A stretch of DNA of 64,000 nt, from NCBI RefSeq assembly GCF_040958095.1, contig NC_091216.1:3479649-3543648 (forward strand), read 5' to 3'. How positions within the stretch are numbered: position 1 is the stretch's first letter; every line of letters starts with the position of its first letter. Positions 20,295 to 31,524 of the stretch are shown here, one piece after another. The stretch comes from Procambarus clarkii (Eukaryota > Arthropoda > Malacostraca > Decapoda > Cambaridae). Made by a program: the position numbers and the translations under genes. The notes beneath the pieces were generated by a model, which saw only the letters and a program-made list of their open reading frames with translations, was not told the DNA's origin and did no database searches.

Positions 20295-21550
20295 CTAGTT
20301 TCATTACTTTGCATTTACTTGGGTTGAACTTGAGCAGTCATTTGTTGGACCATTCATTCAATCTGTCCAGGTCATCTTGTAGCCTCCTACTATCCTCCTC
20401 ATAATTTTTGCGTCATCAGCAAACATTGAGAGAAACGAGTCTATACCCTACGGGAGATCATTTACATATATCATAAACAGTATAAGTCCAAGGATTGACC
20501 CATTCGAGACTTCTCTTGTGACGTCTCGCCAATCTGAGACCTCACCCCTCACAGTGACTCGTTGTCTTCTGTTGCTTAGGTACTCCCTTATCCTCCCATA
20601 TCACTCCAGCCTGCATCTCCAGCTTTTTCATTAGCTTCTTGTGTGGTACCATATCAAAGGCTTTCTGGCAATCCAAAAATATGCAGTCTGCCCATCTTTC
20701 TCTTTCTTGCCTGATTTTTGTTGCCTGGTCGTAGAATTCAAGTAACCCTGTGAGGCCCGACTTGCCATCCCTGAACCCATGTTGATGCTGTGTTACAAAG
20801 TTCCTTCGCTCCAGATGTTCGACCAGCTTTCTTCGCACAATCTTTTCCAACAGCTTCCATGGTATGCAGGTTAGGGACACTGGTCTGTAGTTCAGTGCCT
20901 CCTGTCTATCCCCCTTTCTTATATATCGGGACTACATTAGCTGCTTTCCAAATTTCTGGCAGTTCCCCCTGTTGTCAGTGATTTGTTAAACACTATGGAG
21001 AGTGGTAAGCACAGTGCTTTTTCTTCTTCCTTTAGTATCCAAGGGGAGATTCCATCTGGACCTATAGCTTTTGTCACATCCAACTCTAGTAACAACTTCC
21101 TTACTTCCACACTGGTAATCTCAAACTCTTCCAGTGGTTCCTGGTTAACTATTCCCTCACTTATCTTTGGAATTTCTCCTTGCTCTAAGGTGAAGACCTC
21201 CTGGAATTTCTTATTCAGTTCCTCACACACCTCCTTGTCGTTTGTAGTGAATCCTTCTGCCCCTATCCTCAATTTAATTTCCTGTTCCTTTACTGTTGTT
21301 TTTCTCCTGATGTGGCTGTGCAGCAATTTAGGTCGAGTCTTTGCCTTGCTCGCGATGTCATTTTCATATTGTCTTTCTGCCTCTCTTCTCATCCTGACAT
21401 ATTTATTCCTGGCACTCTGGTATCTTTCTCTGCTCTCAAGTTTCCTGTTATTCCTATAGTTTCTCCATGCCCTTTTACTTTGCTGCTTAGCCTGCCTACA
21501 TCTCTGACTAAACCATGGGTTTCTCATCTTCATTTCGTTGTCTTCCTTTT
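20295..21550 (-). pseudogene. CR1-like LINE ORF2 fragment, linker and RT (family V)
   Basis: The minus-strand reading runs from the linker (NPWFSQRCRQAKQQSKRAWRN, shown in part; LLHSHIRRKTTVKEQ) to the RT with KAIGPDGISPW, VRRKLVEHLERR, QHGFRDGKSGLTGLLEFYDQ, and motif A ADCIFLDCQKAFDMVPHKKL. A frameshift falls at about 20937, and beyond motif A the reading is degraded. The 3' third is missing. The right end abuts the 5' LTR of the BEL/Pao element exactly at 21551, so one insertion probably truncated the other. Confidence 0.82.
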
Positions 21551-22507
21551 TGTAGGAAATCCGACACACACGTAATAACATGAGTATCCCCTTAAAGAAA
21601 AGAGCAGGAGTGATTCCGTGACGTCATCGACGTCACGTATTTACATTACCCCTAAATCTTTCATACTACAGTCTAGTGGTTAAATTTAATAAAAAAGTGT
21701 TCACTACACCTGAATATAATTTTCAACACTAGGAATAAAGCTTAATACTCTATTCCTTAAACATAAATAGAACCATCAAACATTTGCATTCGTCTCCCTT
21801 TGGGAGCATCGTCACGTACACACTGGAACAATAACATCAGGACATGCTGTAGAGAGTCTTTCCATATAAGCTGATTTAATATGTTAGACACCCAGGCTAC
21901 GTGTCAACAAGCGAGCAACCAGCAACACAGCCTCTCAACAACCACAGCAACAACAGTATCCGTCTTACCAAGTATTTACGCTTAATTGTGCACAGTTTAT
22001 TCATAAATTGTTAGGCAGTTATGATGCATGGAGACCCCCCATAACAAGTACGTTTGCACAGCTTAACACCCTCATATTCCATGTCTTACCTGTACTTATA
22101 TGTTTAGAGAAACATTATTAATTATTTAAACTCGGAAGGTAATTGTGATTTTGAGTAACAAGAAGCTGACCAGACAGTTGAGCCTTACATACAAATTATT
22201 ACCTAGCTGTTCACCAAGCTTTGTAGCCTCCAGACACCCGCCATTACGTGGCACTCAGAGGCACAGGGCCACACCCATCTTTGATGCTACAATTACACAG
22301 CCTAAGCAGGCCCCTTCAACAGGAACAGCTGAGCCCTCCTTTTTGTAAAATACTGTAGCCATAGTTTAAGAATTAATTCATTATTTCTCTAATAATAGTA
22401 GATTAGACCACCATATGTGGTATGATTTATAAATAATATTTTGAATATAAAGTAAACAATTTGTGGTTTAAGAAGGCGCCATCTCAAAGTGGTTTAAGCT
22501 GCAAATT
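21551..22507 (+). repeat. BEL/Pao 5' LTR
   Basis: It begins TGTAGGAAATCCGACAC and matches 29561-30510 up to the shared word GCAAATT or ACAAATT. By the TG...CA rule it ends at 22503 or a few bases later. AATAAA occurs near 21688. A small indel near 21900 distinguishes it from the 3' LTR. Confidence 0.9.
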
Positions 22508-23453
22508 GTCTCACCAAGTATGTGAGAGAAATTCAGGCAGCTGAATCAGTACATACAGTCCACTCACTTACTTACTCAATTATTCCCTTGGTTAATTAAC
22601 TAACTTATTACTAAGAACTAACTAAGAAAATTAATCAGATAAAAATTTATCTTATTAAAGTCAATTTAAAAAAGAATTAAGCTGCCAGGATTTTCCCACA
22701 TATTATGGTCCTCAACAAACCAGATTCAAGATACTGATTAGGATCTATATATATATATATAGCATTAGTGCAATATTCACATGCATTAATTATAGCAGGA
22801 AGACACTGCTATACATTTTGCAATTTTCTAGCCTAACTTTTTCAATCTCTACAAATATTAAACAGAACTTACAACAAGCACTATTATTGTTCCGAGGCCT
22901 TTACCAAAAGAACAATTGTGCTTTTTCATTACAAGAGGTTGATAAGAGGCTAATTTACTCATAAATGTATATGCTTTTATAATTTTAAGTGTTTATATAA
23001 ACATTACTTTTTATTGCACCATTACTGTAACAATTACTGCATGCCACATTATTTACAACTAATTCTTGCACAAGGGTAGGACATTTTAGGCTTGTACAGC
23101 AACCTAGTCTAATTTATTGTGCTAACCTGGTGTAAGGGTAAGCATTTTACACTTGTCTAGAGTTGAACATATATTACAACTTAGCAAGCACATATTTTTA
23201 TGCAGACATGACAACCTGAGTTGTGTTGTCTACATAATATTACCTTAAGTATAGTAATTTAACTATAATCATTTCATCTTTGAGTGTTAACCTGTGTCTC
23301 TGTGCCAACCAAGAGTGATAAAAAAGGGCTAACTTGAGGAATTCCAGCATTGATGCAGGCTTACCACTCAAATTATAGTGTGTATGATCATATAGTGTAT
23401 TTTTTAAATGATAAGCAGCTCTAGTTCGGAAACTAGGGGCTCTTCTAACTCAT
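22508..23453 (+). other. BEL/Pao untranslated leader
   Basis: AT-rich sequence between the 5' LTR and the MITE, with a short (TA)n at about 22748-22760 and no recognisable coding frame. I could not identify a primer-binding site complementary to a tRNA 3' end just after the LTR. Confidence 0.6.
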
Positions 23454-23824
23454 CAACCCGTTCTCGCAAATTTAATAAGTCAATATTGACTTATTAAATA
23501 TGTGCATAGGTGACATACTTAACATAATAGATACCCTTAAAAAGATTCATAGAAAACACCGACCTTACCTAACCTACTTAGTATGTTAAGATAAGCATCT
23601 TATTGCTTCGTAATTACAATTATTACCTAACCTATAATAGGTATAGGTTAAGTAATAATTGTAATTACGAAGCAATAAGTTGCTTATCTTAAGATACTAA
23701 CAAGGTTAGGTAAGGTCGGTGTTTTCTATGAATCTTTTTAAGGGTATCTATTATTATTAGTATATCACCTATGCACGTAGTTAATAAGTCAATATTGACT
23801 TTACGAATTTGCGAGAACGGGTTG
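23454..23824. mobile_element. Palindromic (foldback) MITE, copy 2
   Basis: A 371-bp inverted repeat with the same ends (CAACCCGTTCTCGC) and the same inner segments (ACACCGACCTTACCTAACC; CATCTTATTGCTTCGTAA) as 17156-17584. AACTCAT flanks it at 23447-23453 and 23825-23831. An 8-bp duplication that lost one base would also fit. It lies just upstream of gag. Confidence 0.9.
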
Positions 23825-23884
23825 AACTCATATGCCAGAAACAGCACAAATCACAGTCCAACAAGGCTAGCAAGTACTGCCAAG

Positions 23885-24878
23885 ATGTGTACTGCCAAAA
23901 ATGTAAAAGCGACCCTCACTGGCATGAAGGGCCACTTAACCCGACAGATCAAAAAATGTGAGGTTTTAAGTAATCAAACTCCAGTTAATTATGTAGAACT
24001 GAAAGGCTATTATAAGGTTGTAGAGACCAAATATGAGCATGTGCTCTTACAAATCCTGAAATATCAGGATATCCTCACCACCACCAGTATCAGTGAAGAG
24101 GCAATGGACGTTGTAATACAAGAAAATGCAGATTACGAAGATGCAATGCATACAAAGTTACAACACTTTGACGATTTAATAACCACACATAAGGCCAATA
24201 CAAATATTGCAGCCACAGCTTCCCAAAACCAGACACAACCAGAAGTCAAATTGCCATCACTGAGTCTCCCAACTTTCTCTGGTACAGAGGACGAGAGTTG
24301 GGACAACGTCTGGAACAATTTGTTGATTCTGTGGATTCTAATGCCAATGTAGCAAAGACGACAAAATTTACATATTTACAGGATGTCTTAAAGAATGAAG
24401 CGTTACAGGTGGTTTGTAATTTGACCTTCACTGATGACGGTTATGACAATGCCGTACAGCTCATTAAGGATAATTATGCTAAGCCAGAAAGGACTATCAG
24501 ACCCAGAAGCTGTTGGACATTAACCCTCCAAATAGTACAGCTGACTCACTCCAAGCCTGTAGATTGGAGCTTGAGTCCTTGCTCAAGGAACTTAAAAACA
24601 AGGTTAACCTAGACGAATCCGACTGGATAATCCAAGTCCATATGAAACGCAAATTACCCAGTGACGTACTGGATAAGATGTTTGTCTTATATAACAAATC
24701 TTCTCTGAGTGTAAAAGAGATAAGCGAATGTTTACGTTCCATCATAGAAAGACAAAGAGATAACCCAGATGGAAAAGCGCCATCTAAACCTTCGTCTACC
24801 ACCAATAGTAAACAACAGAGTACAAACAGTACTCCAAACAAATCTAAAACGACTTACCCCTCCCAAAAGTGGAAATAA
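23885..24878 (+). pseudogene. BEL/Pao gag, frameshifted
   Basis: ATG 23885 (MCTAKNVK) is the likely start; the frame is open upstream only because it reads out of the MITE. Gag builds the particle. The reading includes a Lys-rich N-terminus, then LPSLSLPTFSGTEDE, a phrase typical of Pao Gag, and KFTYLQDVLKNEALQVV. Frame changes near 24300 and 24510 split it into three segments, and TAA 24876-24878 ends the third segment before the zinc-knuckle part, which stays in the same frame. Confidence 0.82.
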
Positions 24879-24884
24879 GGCAGT

Positions 24885-26122
24885 GTGGGCACATATGCAG
24901 TTGGTCCCTCCATACCTACAGTTAACACGTCACCCAAATCGGTGACTCCCCAAGATGCTGTTAACATCTGGAAACCATGTGTGTTCTGTGAACAACCACA
25001 TTCCATATACTATTGCAAAGTTTACCCCGATCGCGCTACACGCATAAAACGACTCAAGGAGTTACGTAAATGTACCAAGTGTATAACGGCACATAATCCC
25101 GACACCTGTACAACTCAAATATGCACCTGTAATAGGTGCCATAAGGGTCAACACCATACAGCACTTTGTGGGGACTCAAGTACAAAGTCTGCCAAACCAC
25201 AGGAGGAGGAAGGAACTACCACTTCAGTACAACTTTGTACTGTGTTACCTGACATAAGTGTCTTCTCAACTAGGTCTTATCATAAATCAGCTCTACCCAC
25301 TGCTCAATTGATCATTAAAAATGCAGAGTTCAAAGCCACCTTACGTGGATTATTTGATCAAGGATCCCGAATGACTTTTATATCAAAGGAGTTGGTAGAT
25401 GCCCTAAAACTCACACCTGTAAGAGAGACACGAATAGACATAGCAGGATTCCTGACTTACACAGGTTCCCGAGTCTTCAAGGTTATCTTGAGGTTATCTT
25501 GAGATGATTTCGGGGCTTTTTAGTGTCCCCGCGGCCCGGTCCGCGATCAGGCCTCCACCCCCACGAAGCAGCCCGTGACAGCTGACTAACACCCAGGTAC
25601 CTATTTTACTGCTAGGTAACAGGGGCATAGGGTGTAAGAAACTCTGCCCATTGTTTCTCGCCGGCGTCCGGGATCGAACCCGGGACCACAGGATCACAAG
25701 TCCAACGTGCTGTCCGCTTGGCCGACCGGCTCCCCAATTGTACCCGGTACAATCTCCCCGGTTGTACTACCTCTGGTAGTACAACCTAAAGTACGTTTAC
25801 GAGGTTATGTATGAACGATACAAGCTCTGGTAGTAGATAGATTCCCAACAGACCTGTATGAATATGGTCTAGGGACAACAGCCTAATTCCTGAAAGAAAA
25901 GGAATCCATTTGGCTGATAAAATCACATCAGACAACCTTTCCAATAGTGGAATCCTTATGGGATCAGATGTCTACCATACGTTTATCAAAGGAAAGGAAG
26001 AAAAACAAGGAATGAACTTGTTACCATCTGCAGGTGGCTATTTGCTAACAGGCCCAGTTTTACGACTGAAGCAACCTGCACCTGTAGACCACCAACATGC
26101 CAACCCAGTAATTGTTGCATGA
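24885..26122 (+). pseudogene. BEL/Pao nucleocapsid-like and protease region, interrupted by SINE
   Basis: Cys/His blocks CVFCEQPHSIYYC and CTKCITAHNPDTCTTQIC with CNRCHKGQHHTALC (about 24980-25175) are the nucleic-acid-binding part. LRGLFDQGSRMTFISKEL (about 25350-25395) holds the aspartic protease core, with DQGS in place of the usual D-T/S-G. The frame stops at 25500 inside the SINE insert (25483-25737). Beyond it the sequence resumes with LADKITSDN and GILMGSDVYHTFI, a phrase common in Pao protease-RT linkers, to a TGA at 26120-26122. Confidence 0.82.
25483..25737 (-). mobile_element. tRNA-derived SINE (copy 2), inserted in the Pao protease region
   Basis: The same family as 15406-15632, here with the complete 3' tail: on the element strand it ends CCCCGAAATCATCTCAAG followed by ATAACCTCAAGATAACC repeats. 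The tRNA-like head is at the right end, with box B GGTTCGATCCC in complement near 25670-25685. I could not define an unambiguous target duplication. It breaks the retrotransposon polyprotein. Confidence 0.85.
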
Positions 26123-26155
26123 ATAGGAGAACAGTCTCCACTGCAATTCCGAGAC

Positions 26156-27844
26156 ATGTCAGAGGATGAGCTTGATCCCCCTGTACATAAGCAATGGGAC
26201 CTGGCAACTCTCGGCATTGTCCCTGAACAACCTAGCCCAGATGACGACTGGACTTACAAACAATACCTGGACTCGGTTATCTGTAGAGATAATCAATACT
26301 GGGTTAGGTTACCATGGAAGCTGAATCACCCTCAGCTACCCGTCAACCATTTTATTGCACAAAACCAATTAAGATCACAGGTGTTGTGCTTACAAAGACA
26401 GCCTGAGAACTTGAAGTTGTATCATGAAATAATACAGAAGCAACTCGATGACAAATTTATCGAAGTTGTCACTAATGATAACCTAAAGGAAGGGCACTAC
26501 CTGCCACACCATCCTGTACTGAAAAATTCTGCTACTACCCTATTACGGATAGTATTTAATTGCAGCACTAAGACAAGGCAGAGTAGTGTTTCGTTAAATG
26601 ACTGCTTTCAAACTGGCCCTAGCCTGACACAAAGTCTATACGATGTGCTGTTAAAGTTCCATATTGGGACTTACGCATATACGGCCGACATCAACAAGGC
26701 TTTCCTTAGGGTAGGTCTCCAAGAAGAAGATAGGAACTACAAAAAGTTCCTATGGATCAAGGATCCTAACGATCCAAACAGTGAATTAATCACTTACAGG
26801 TTTGCGTCTGTTTTGTTCAGGGCCACTTCTTCACCGTTTCTGCTTCAAGCTACCTTAAATACGCACTTGAAGAAGTTCAATAGCCCAAACAAAACAGAAA
26901 TTAGTAATAACTTGTATGTGGATAATTTTCAAGGAACAACCAGCAGTGAGAGTAAACTGTTGAACATATACCATGAGGCCAATCGAGAATTAATGCGAGC
27001 CAATATGCCTCTCCAGTCGTGGGTCTCCAACAATGCCAAATTAAATCAACTGATCGCAACTGAATTTCCTGACTACCAGGTACCCGAGAGGACAGAAGTA
27101 GTAGGCGTTGAATGGAATACGACAACGGATCAGTCGACAATCAAGTCGGTGGAGCCAGATACCACTAACTTAACAATAAGAAAATTACTCTCACAAGTCA
27201 GCAAACCCTTCGACCCATTAGGACTATTAAGTCCAATCATAATTAATGGAAAGTTGATAATGCATGAATGTTGACAACAAAAGATAGGCTGGGATGATCT
27301 TCTAACACCTACCTCACAAGAAAAATGGCAAGGACTAGTGAAAGATTTAAGTATCCTCGAGTCTGTCAAGTTCCCTCAGAACACAGTAGTAAATGAAAAA
27401 GAACCAATTAAGCTACATGTATTTTGTGATGCCTCAGAAAAGGCTTATGGCACAGTAACTTACCTGATCTCAAATGGGCAAGCCAATTGGCTCACATGAA
27501 AGGCCAGAGTGGCATCTTTAAAGAAAAGATCATTGCCACAACTGGAATTAACAGCCTTACTGCTAGGTGTAAGATTGGCTCATTATCTGATCAAGGCCTT
27601 AAGCAACATCCTCTTTGAAGAAACAGTGGTATGGTCAGATAATGAGGCAGTTCTACAGTGGGTTAAAAACAATAACAGTAAGAATCCTCACGTGAGTAAC
27701 TGCGTTAAGGAAATACGAGAGTTGTCAGCAGGGTATAAACTAAGATATGTACCCACCAAAGAGAATCCAGCTGACTATCTCTCCCGAGGCCTGACTTTAC
27801 GGCAATTAACAAAGGCAGAGATGTGGTTCAATGGACCTCAGTAG
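26156..27844 (+). pseudogene. BEL/Pao reverse transcriptase and RNase H, with stops
   Basis: One frame runs from 26156 to 27844 with TGA stops at about 27272 and 27497. RT: YLPHHPVLKNSATT, RIVFNCSTKT, SLNDCFQTGPSL, motif A YTADINKAFLRVGL, motif B SVLFRATSSPFLLQAT and motif C LYVDNF. The YVDN form (in place of YVDD) and the phrase DPLGLLSPI are typical of Pao. RNase H: LHVFCDASEKAYG, LPQLELTALLLGVRL, WSDNEAVLQWV and VPTKENPADYLSRG. The enzyme would copy RNA to DNA and remove the RNA; the stops make this copy inactive. Confidence 0.9.
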
Positions 27845-27886
27845 CTAATCAGCAATCAGTGACCTAAACAAAAGCCACAAGTCATT

Positions 27887-29327
27887 GTGACCAATGTCAC
27901 TGTTCCCACTGAGAACCCAGAACTACCTTGGACTTTGGTAATTGATCCTACTAGGTACTCTGAACTGAACAAACTAATAGGTGTCACCCAAGTAGTGTTT
28001 GATTTTCTAAAGAAAATAGGAATCAAGCATAAATTCCCTAGTGCCCTAAGGTACTGGGTCAAAAGAGCTCAGAAAGGCAGGTTTGGGACATAATTTGACA
28101 ATGTTCCTAAGAAGCTACAAAATGATCTGGGTCTCTGGTTAGACACCGACAATTATAACATAATCAGATGCGGAGGACGCTTACAGCATGCTGACATAGA
28201 TCTGGAAGCAAAAAATCCAATATTGCTTCCTCGTCACAACATAGTAAGCAAACTAATTGTGTTACACATACACAAATATAGCACTCTGCATGGTGGGGTA
28301 TTAGATACTCTCACAGACTTAAGACAACAGTACTGGCTACCCCAAGGTAGGCAGACAGTAAAATCAATAATTAAATCCTGTGATATTTGGCAGAGATACG
28401 ATGCCAGAGTGTGTCCATATCCTGGCCCTCCTCCACTTCTGAAGGAACGAGTTGTACATATTCGTCCCTTTGAGACTGCAGGAGTAGATTTCACAGGAGC
28501 ACTGACACTAACAGGCACCAAGGACAAAACCCCAGTAAAAGCCTATATCTGTCTTTTTACTTGTGCCACAACAAGGGCAGCCCATCTAAAAGTGATTCCC
28601 GATATGAGTGCCGAAGCATTTCTACAGGCTTTCCGCAGGTTTGCTTCACGTAGATCCTGTCCTAAGTTAATGATCTCAGACAATGGGTCCTACTTAGTGG
28701 CACGAGAAACATGTCTGAGGAAAATCTGGACACAAACGAAGGTACGCACGGCCCTAAATCAGGCAGTGCCAATGGAAATTCATACCTCCCAGAGCACCAT
28801 GGCACGGAGGCTTCTATGAACGCATGATTGGTATGGTGAAACGTTCTCTATGGAAAACCCTACACTGCCAGAAGATTGACCTACAGGAGCTCCAAACCGT
28901 AGTCATAGAGATAGAAGCACGAGTTAATAACCAATCGCTTACCTACCTCTCTGATGATGTTTTGCAACGTGAACCATTAAGTCCAGCTCATTTGATGTAT
29001 GGGAGACCTCTCAGCCCCCTTGTGTCCCTTACGGATGAGGAACCAAAGGATCCTTCATATGTCCGAAAGAGTGATTTAGTTCAACGTTTCAAACAACTAT
29101 CAGGGGTGATAAGTCGGTGGAATGACGTATGGACTCGAGAATACCTTACTGCTCTGAGGGAGTATCATTACGGGGCAAACAACCACTACAACAGAATTAA
29201 CTTGAACCCTGGTGACATAGTTCGGGTGGACAGCGATGGGCCACGCTCAGAGTGGCCTATGGGCCTAATAGTCTCTGTTCATCCAGACAGCCAGGGCATC
29301 TTGAGAATAGTGAAAGTAAAATGCTGA
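27887..29327 (+). pseudogene. BEL/Pao integrase, frameshifted
   Basis: The same frame continues after the stop at 27844. A zinc-binding region is visible (LHIHKYSTLHGG, then KSCDIWQRY); the second Cys of the usual C-x2-C is Trp. The catalytic core has AGVDFTGAL (first Asp) and MISDNGSYL (second Asp). The Glu lies in FYERMIGMVKRSL, after a frameshift at about 28800. Further blocks: EARVNNQSLTYLS, LSPAHLMYGRPL and LNPGDIVRV. There is also a stop near 28092. It ends TGA 29325-29327; a basic tail may follow in another frame to about 29506. Confidence 0.87.
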
Positions 29328-29560
29328 GGCAACACTTCTCTCAAAACATTAAAGAAATTAGTTCCTTTAGAACTGGCAGGAAAAGAAGACATTCAACGAC
29401 TTCCAGCACCCGATATGCCATATGGGGCATACGTCCCCTAAGGACTGCAGCAGAACAATGTAAACTCAAATTAAAGCAGCACTACAGTTCTGAAGGAGAA
29501 GAATAAAGTGATCGCAGTCCTTACCGGGACTTCGACCCGTGTTCTTTCCCCCTGGAATTA

Positions 29561-30510
29561 TGTCGGAAATCCGACACACACGTAATAACATGAGTATCCC
29601 CTTAAAGAAAAGAGCATGGGTGATTCCGTGACGTCATCGACGTCACGTATTTACATTACCCCTAAATCCTTCATACTACAGTCTAGTGTTTAAATTTAAT
29701 AAAAAAGTGTTCACTACACCTGAATATAAATTTCAACACTAGAAATATAGCTTAATACTCTATTCCTTAAACATAAATAGAACCATCAAACATTTATGTT
29801 CGTCTCCCTTTGGGAGCATCGTCACGTACACACTGGAACAATAACATCAGGACATGCTGTAGAGAGTCTTTCCATATAAGCTGATTTAATATGTTAGACA
29901 CCCAGCGAGTCAAGCGAGCAACCAGCAACACAGCCTCTCAACAACCACAGCAACAACAGTATCCGTCTTACCAAGTATTTACGCTTAATTGTGCACAGTT
30001 TATTCATAAATTGGTAGGCGGTTATGATGCATGGAGACCCCCCATAACAAGTACGTTTACACAGTTTAACACCCTCATATTCCATGTCTTACCTGTACTT
30101 ATATGTTTAGAGAAACATTATTAATTATTTAAACTCGGAAGGTAATTGTGATTTGGAGTAACAAGAAGCTGACCAGACAGTTGGGCCTTACATACAAATT
30201 ATTACCTAGCTGTTCACCAAGCTTTGTAGCCTCCAGACAGCCACCATTACGCGGCACTCAGAGGCAAAGGGCCACACCCATCTTTGATGCTACAATTACA
30301 CAGCCTGAGCAGGCCCCTTCAACAGGAACAGCTGAGCCCTCCTTTTTGTACAATACTGTAGCCATAGTATAAGAATTAACTCATTATTTCTAAAATAATA
30401 GTAGATTAGACTACCATATGTGGTATGATTTATAAATTGTATTTGGAATATAAGGTAAACAATTTGTGGTTTAAGAAAAAGCCATCTCAAAGTGGTTTAA
30501 GCTACAAATT
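29561..30510 (+). repeat. BEL/Pao 3' LTR
   Basis: It begins TGTCGGAAATCCGACAC and is collinear with the 5' LTR to GCTACAAATT. By the TG...CA rule it ends at 30506. The upstream 50 bp hold no obvious polypurine tract directly at the boundary; a purine-rich GAAGGAGAAGAATAAAG lies further back at about 29491. Confidence 0.9.
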
Positions 30511-31400
30511 AAGTGCGCGGTGAGACCCAAATGTGTATACTCGTTCCAGCTTTCTCACCTTAATTCTCGTGCTACGTCGCTCGTTTTGGTATCATTGTGT
30601 TCGCAATTAAATTCCTTACAGGTGTGTATAAATATAACGTCCAAAAGCCTGGCGTGACTCCCAACAGCAAAGCCTAAAGTCGGCAAAATATACCCGTGAG
30701 CGCACAAAATCAGTAACATGTGCATACCCGTTCCATTTTTCTCACCTTATTTCTCGTGCTACGTCGCTCGTTTTGGTATCATTGTGTTCGCAATTAAATT
30801 CCCTACAGATGTGTATGAATATAATGTACAAAAGCCTGGAGTGCCTCCCCACAGAAAAGCCTAAAGTTACCCGTGAACGAGCATCAATTTGTACACTGCA
30901 ACCTAATGTATATACTCGTTCAATTTGATAACATCAAATTTCGTGTTACGTCCTTCATTTTGGTATCAAATTGTTCGCAATAAAAAGGCGCGTATTTTAA
31001 AACTAGTCCCAGAATAATAGAGCAATAATTGGAATTTTGACAAATATTTTAATTCTGGACGCTCATCATCACAAAATTATTTATATCTTTCCAGTGTTCT
31101 GATAAATTTTTGTGTTACATCTTTCATTTTGGTATCAAATTGTTTGCGACCTAAAGGCGCGCATTTTAAAACTAGTCCCAAGATAATAGGACAATAAATA
31201 GAATTTTAACAAATATATTAATATTTTGACCAAAAGCCTATTTATAATCTTTCAAGTGTTCGGACATCAAGTTTCATGTTATATCTTTCATTTTGGTATC
31301 AAATTGTGTGCAATTTAAAGGCGCTTATTTTAAAACCATTACCAGATTGATCTGATAAAATTTAAATTTTTAACAAATATTTTAATGAGTGACTCAGCGC
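30511..31400. repeat. Diverged tandem repeat, about 5 units of 164-187 bp
   Basis: The conserved core TTTTGGTATCA starts at about 30584, 30771, 30958, 31127 and 31291, i.e. at steps of 187, 187, 169 and 164 bp. In each unit it is preceded by CGTG-TACGTC-like or TGTTA-ATCTTTC-like words and followed by TTGT-TCGCAAT-like words. The first two units are very similar; the last three share an added stretch (AAAGGCGC...TTTTAAAAC). No coding potential. It resembles an old satellite or locally duplicated non-coding sequence. Confidence 0.85.
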
Positions 31401-31524
31401 CGCGTCGTCGGTGAGGAATCGGGAGAAAAATGAGTGACAAGAGGTTCAGTCGTTGGAACGCGAAAGTGTATATTAACCGCTGTGTTGTTGTTGTCATACT
31501 CTTGACTTGGTCTTCTGTCATTTG

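Larger units (their letters stand above)
21551..30510 (+). mobile_element. BEL/Pao-type LTR retrotransposon, complete in structure but decayed
   Basis: Two LTRs of about 950 bp bracket gag, protease, RT, RNase H and integrase in the order expected for BEL/Pao. The LTRs are similar but differ by scattered substitutions and small indels, so the insertion is not recent. A palindromic MITE and a SINE have landed within it, and stops and frameshifts occur throughout. No convincing target duplication flanks the pair: the left flank is the CR1-like fragment and the right flank is a different repeat, suggesting later rearrangement. Confidence 0.9.

Noticed and set aside
23771-23884. Gag start at 23771
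   Set aside because: These codons lie inside the MITE; the first ATG past the MITE in the gag frame is 23885.
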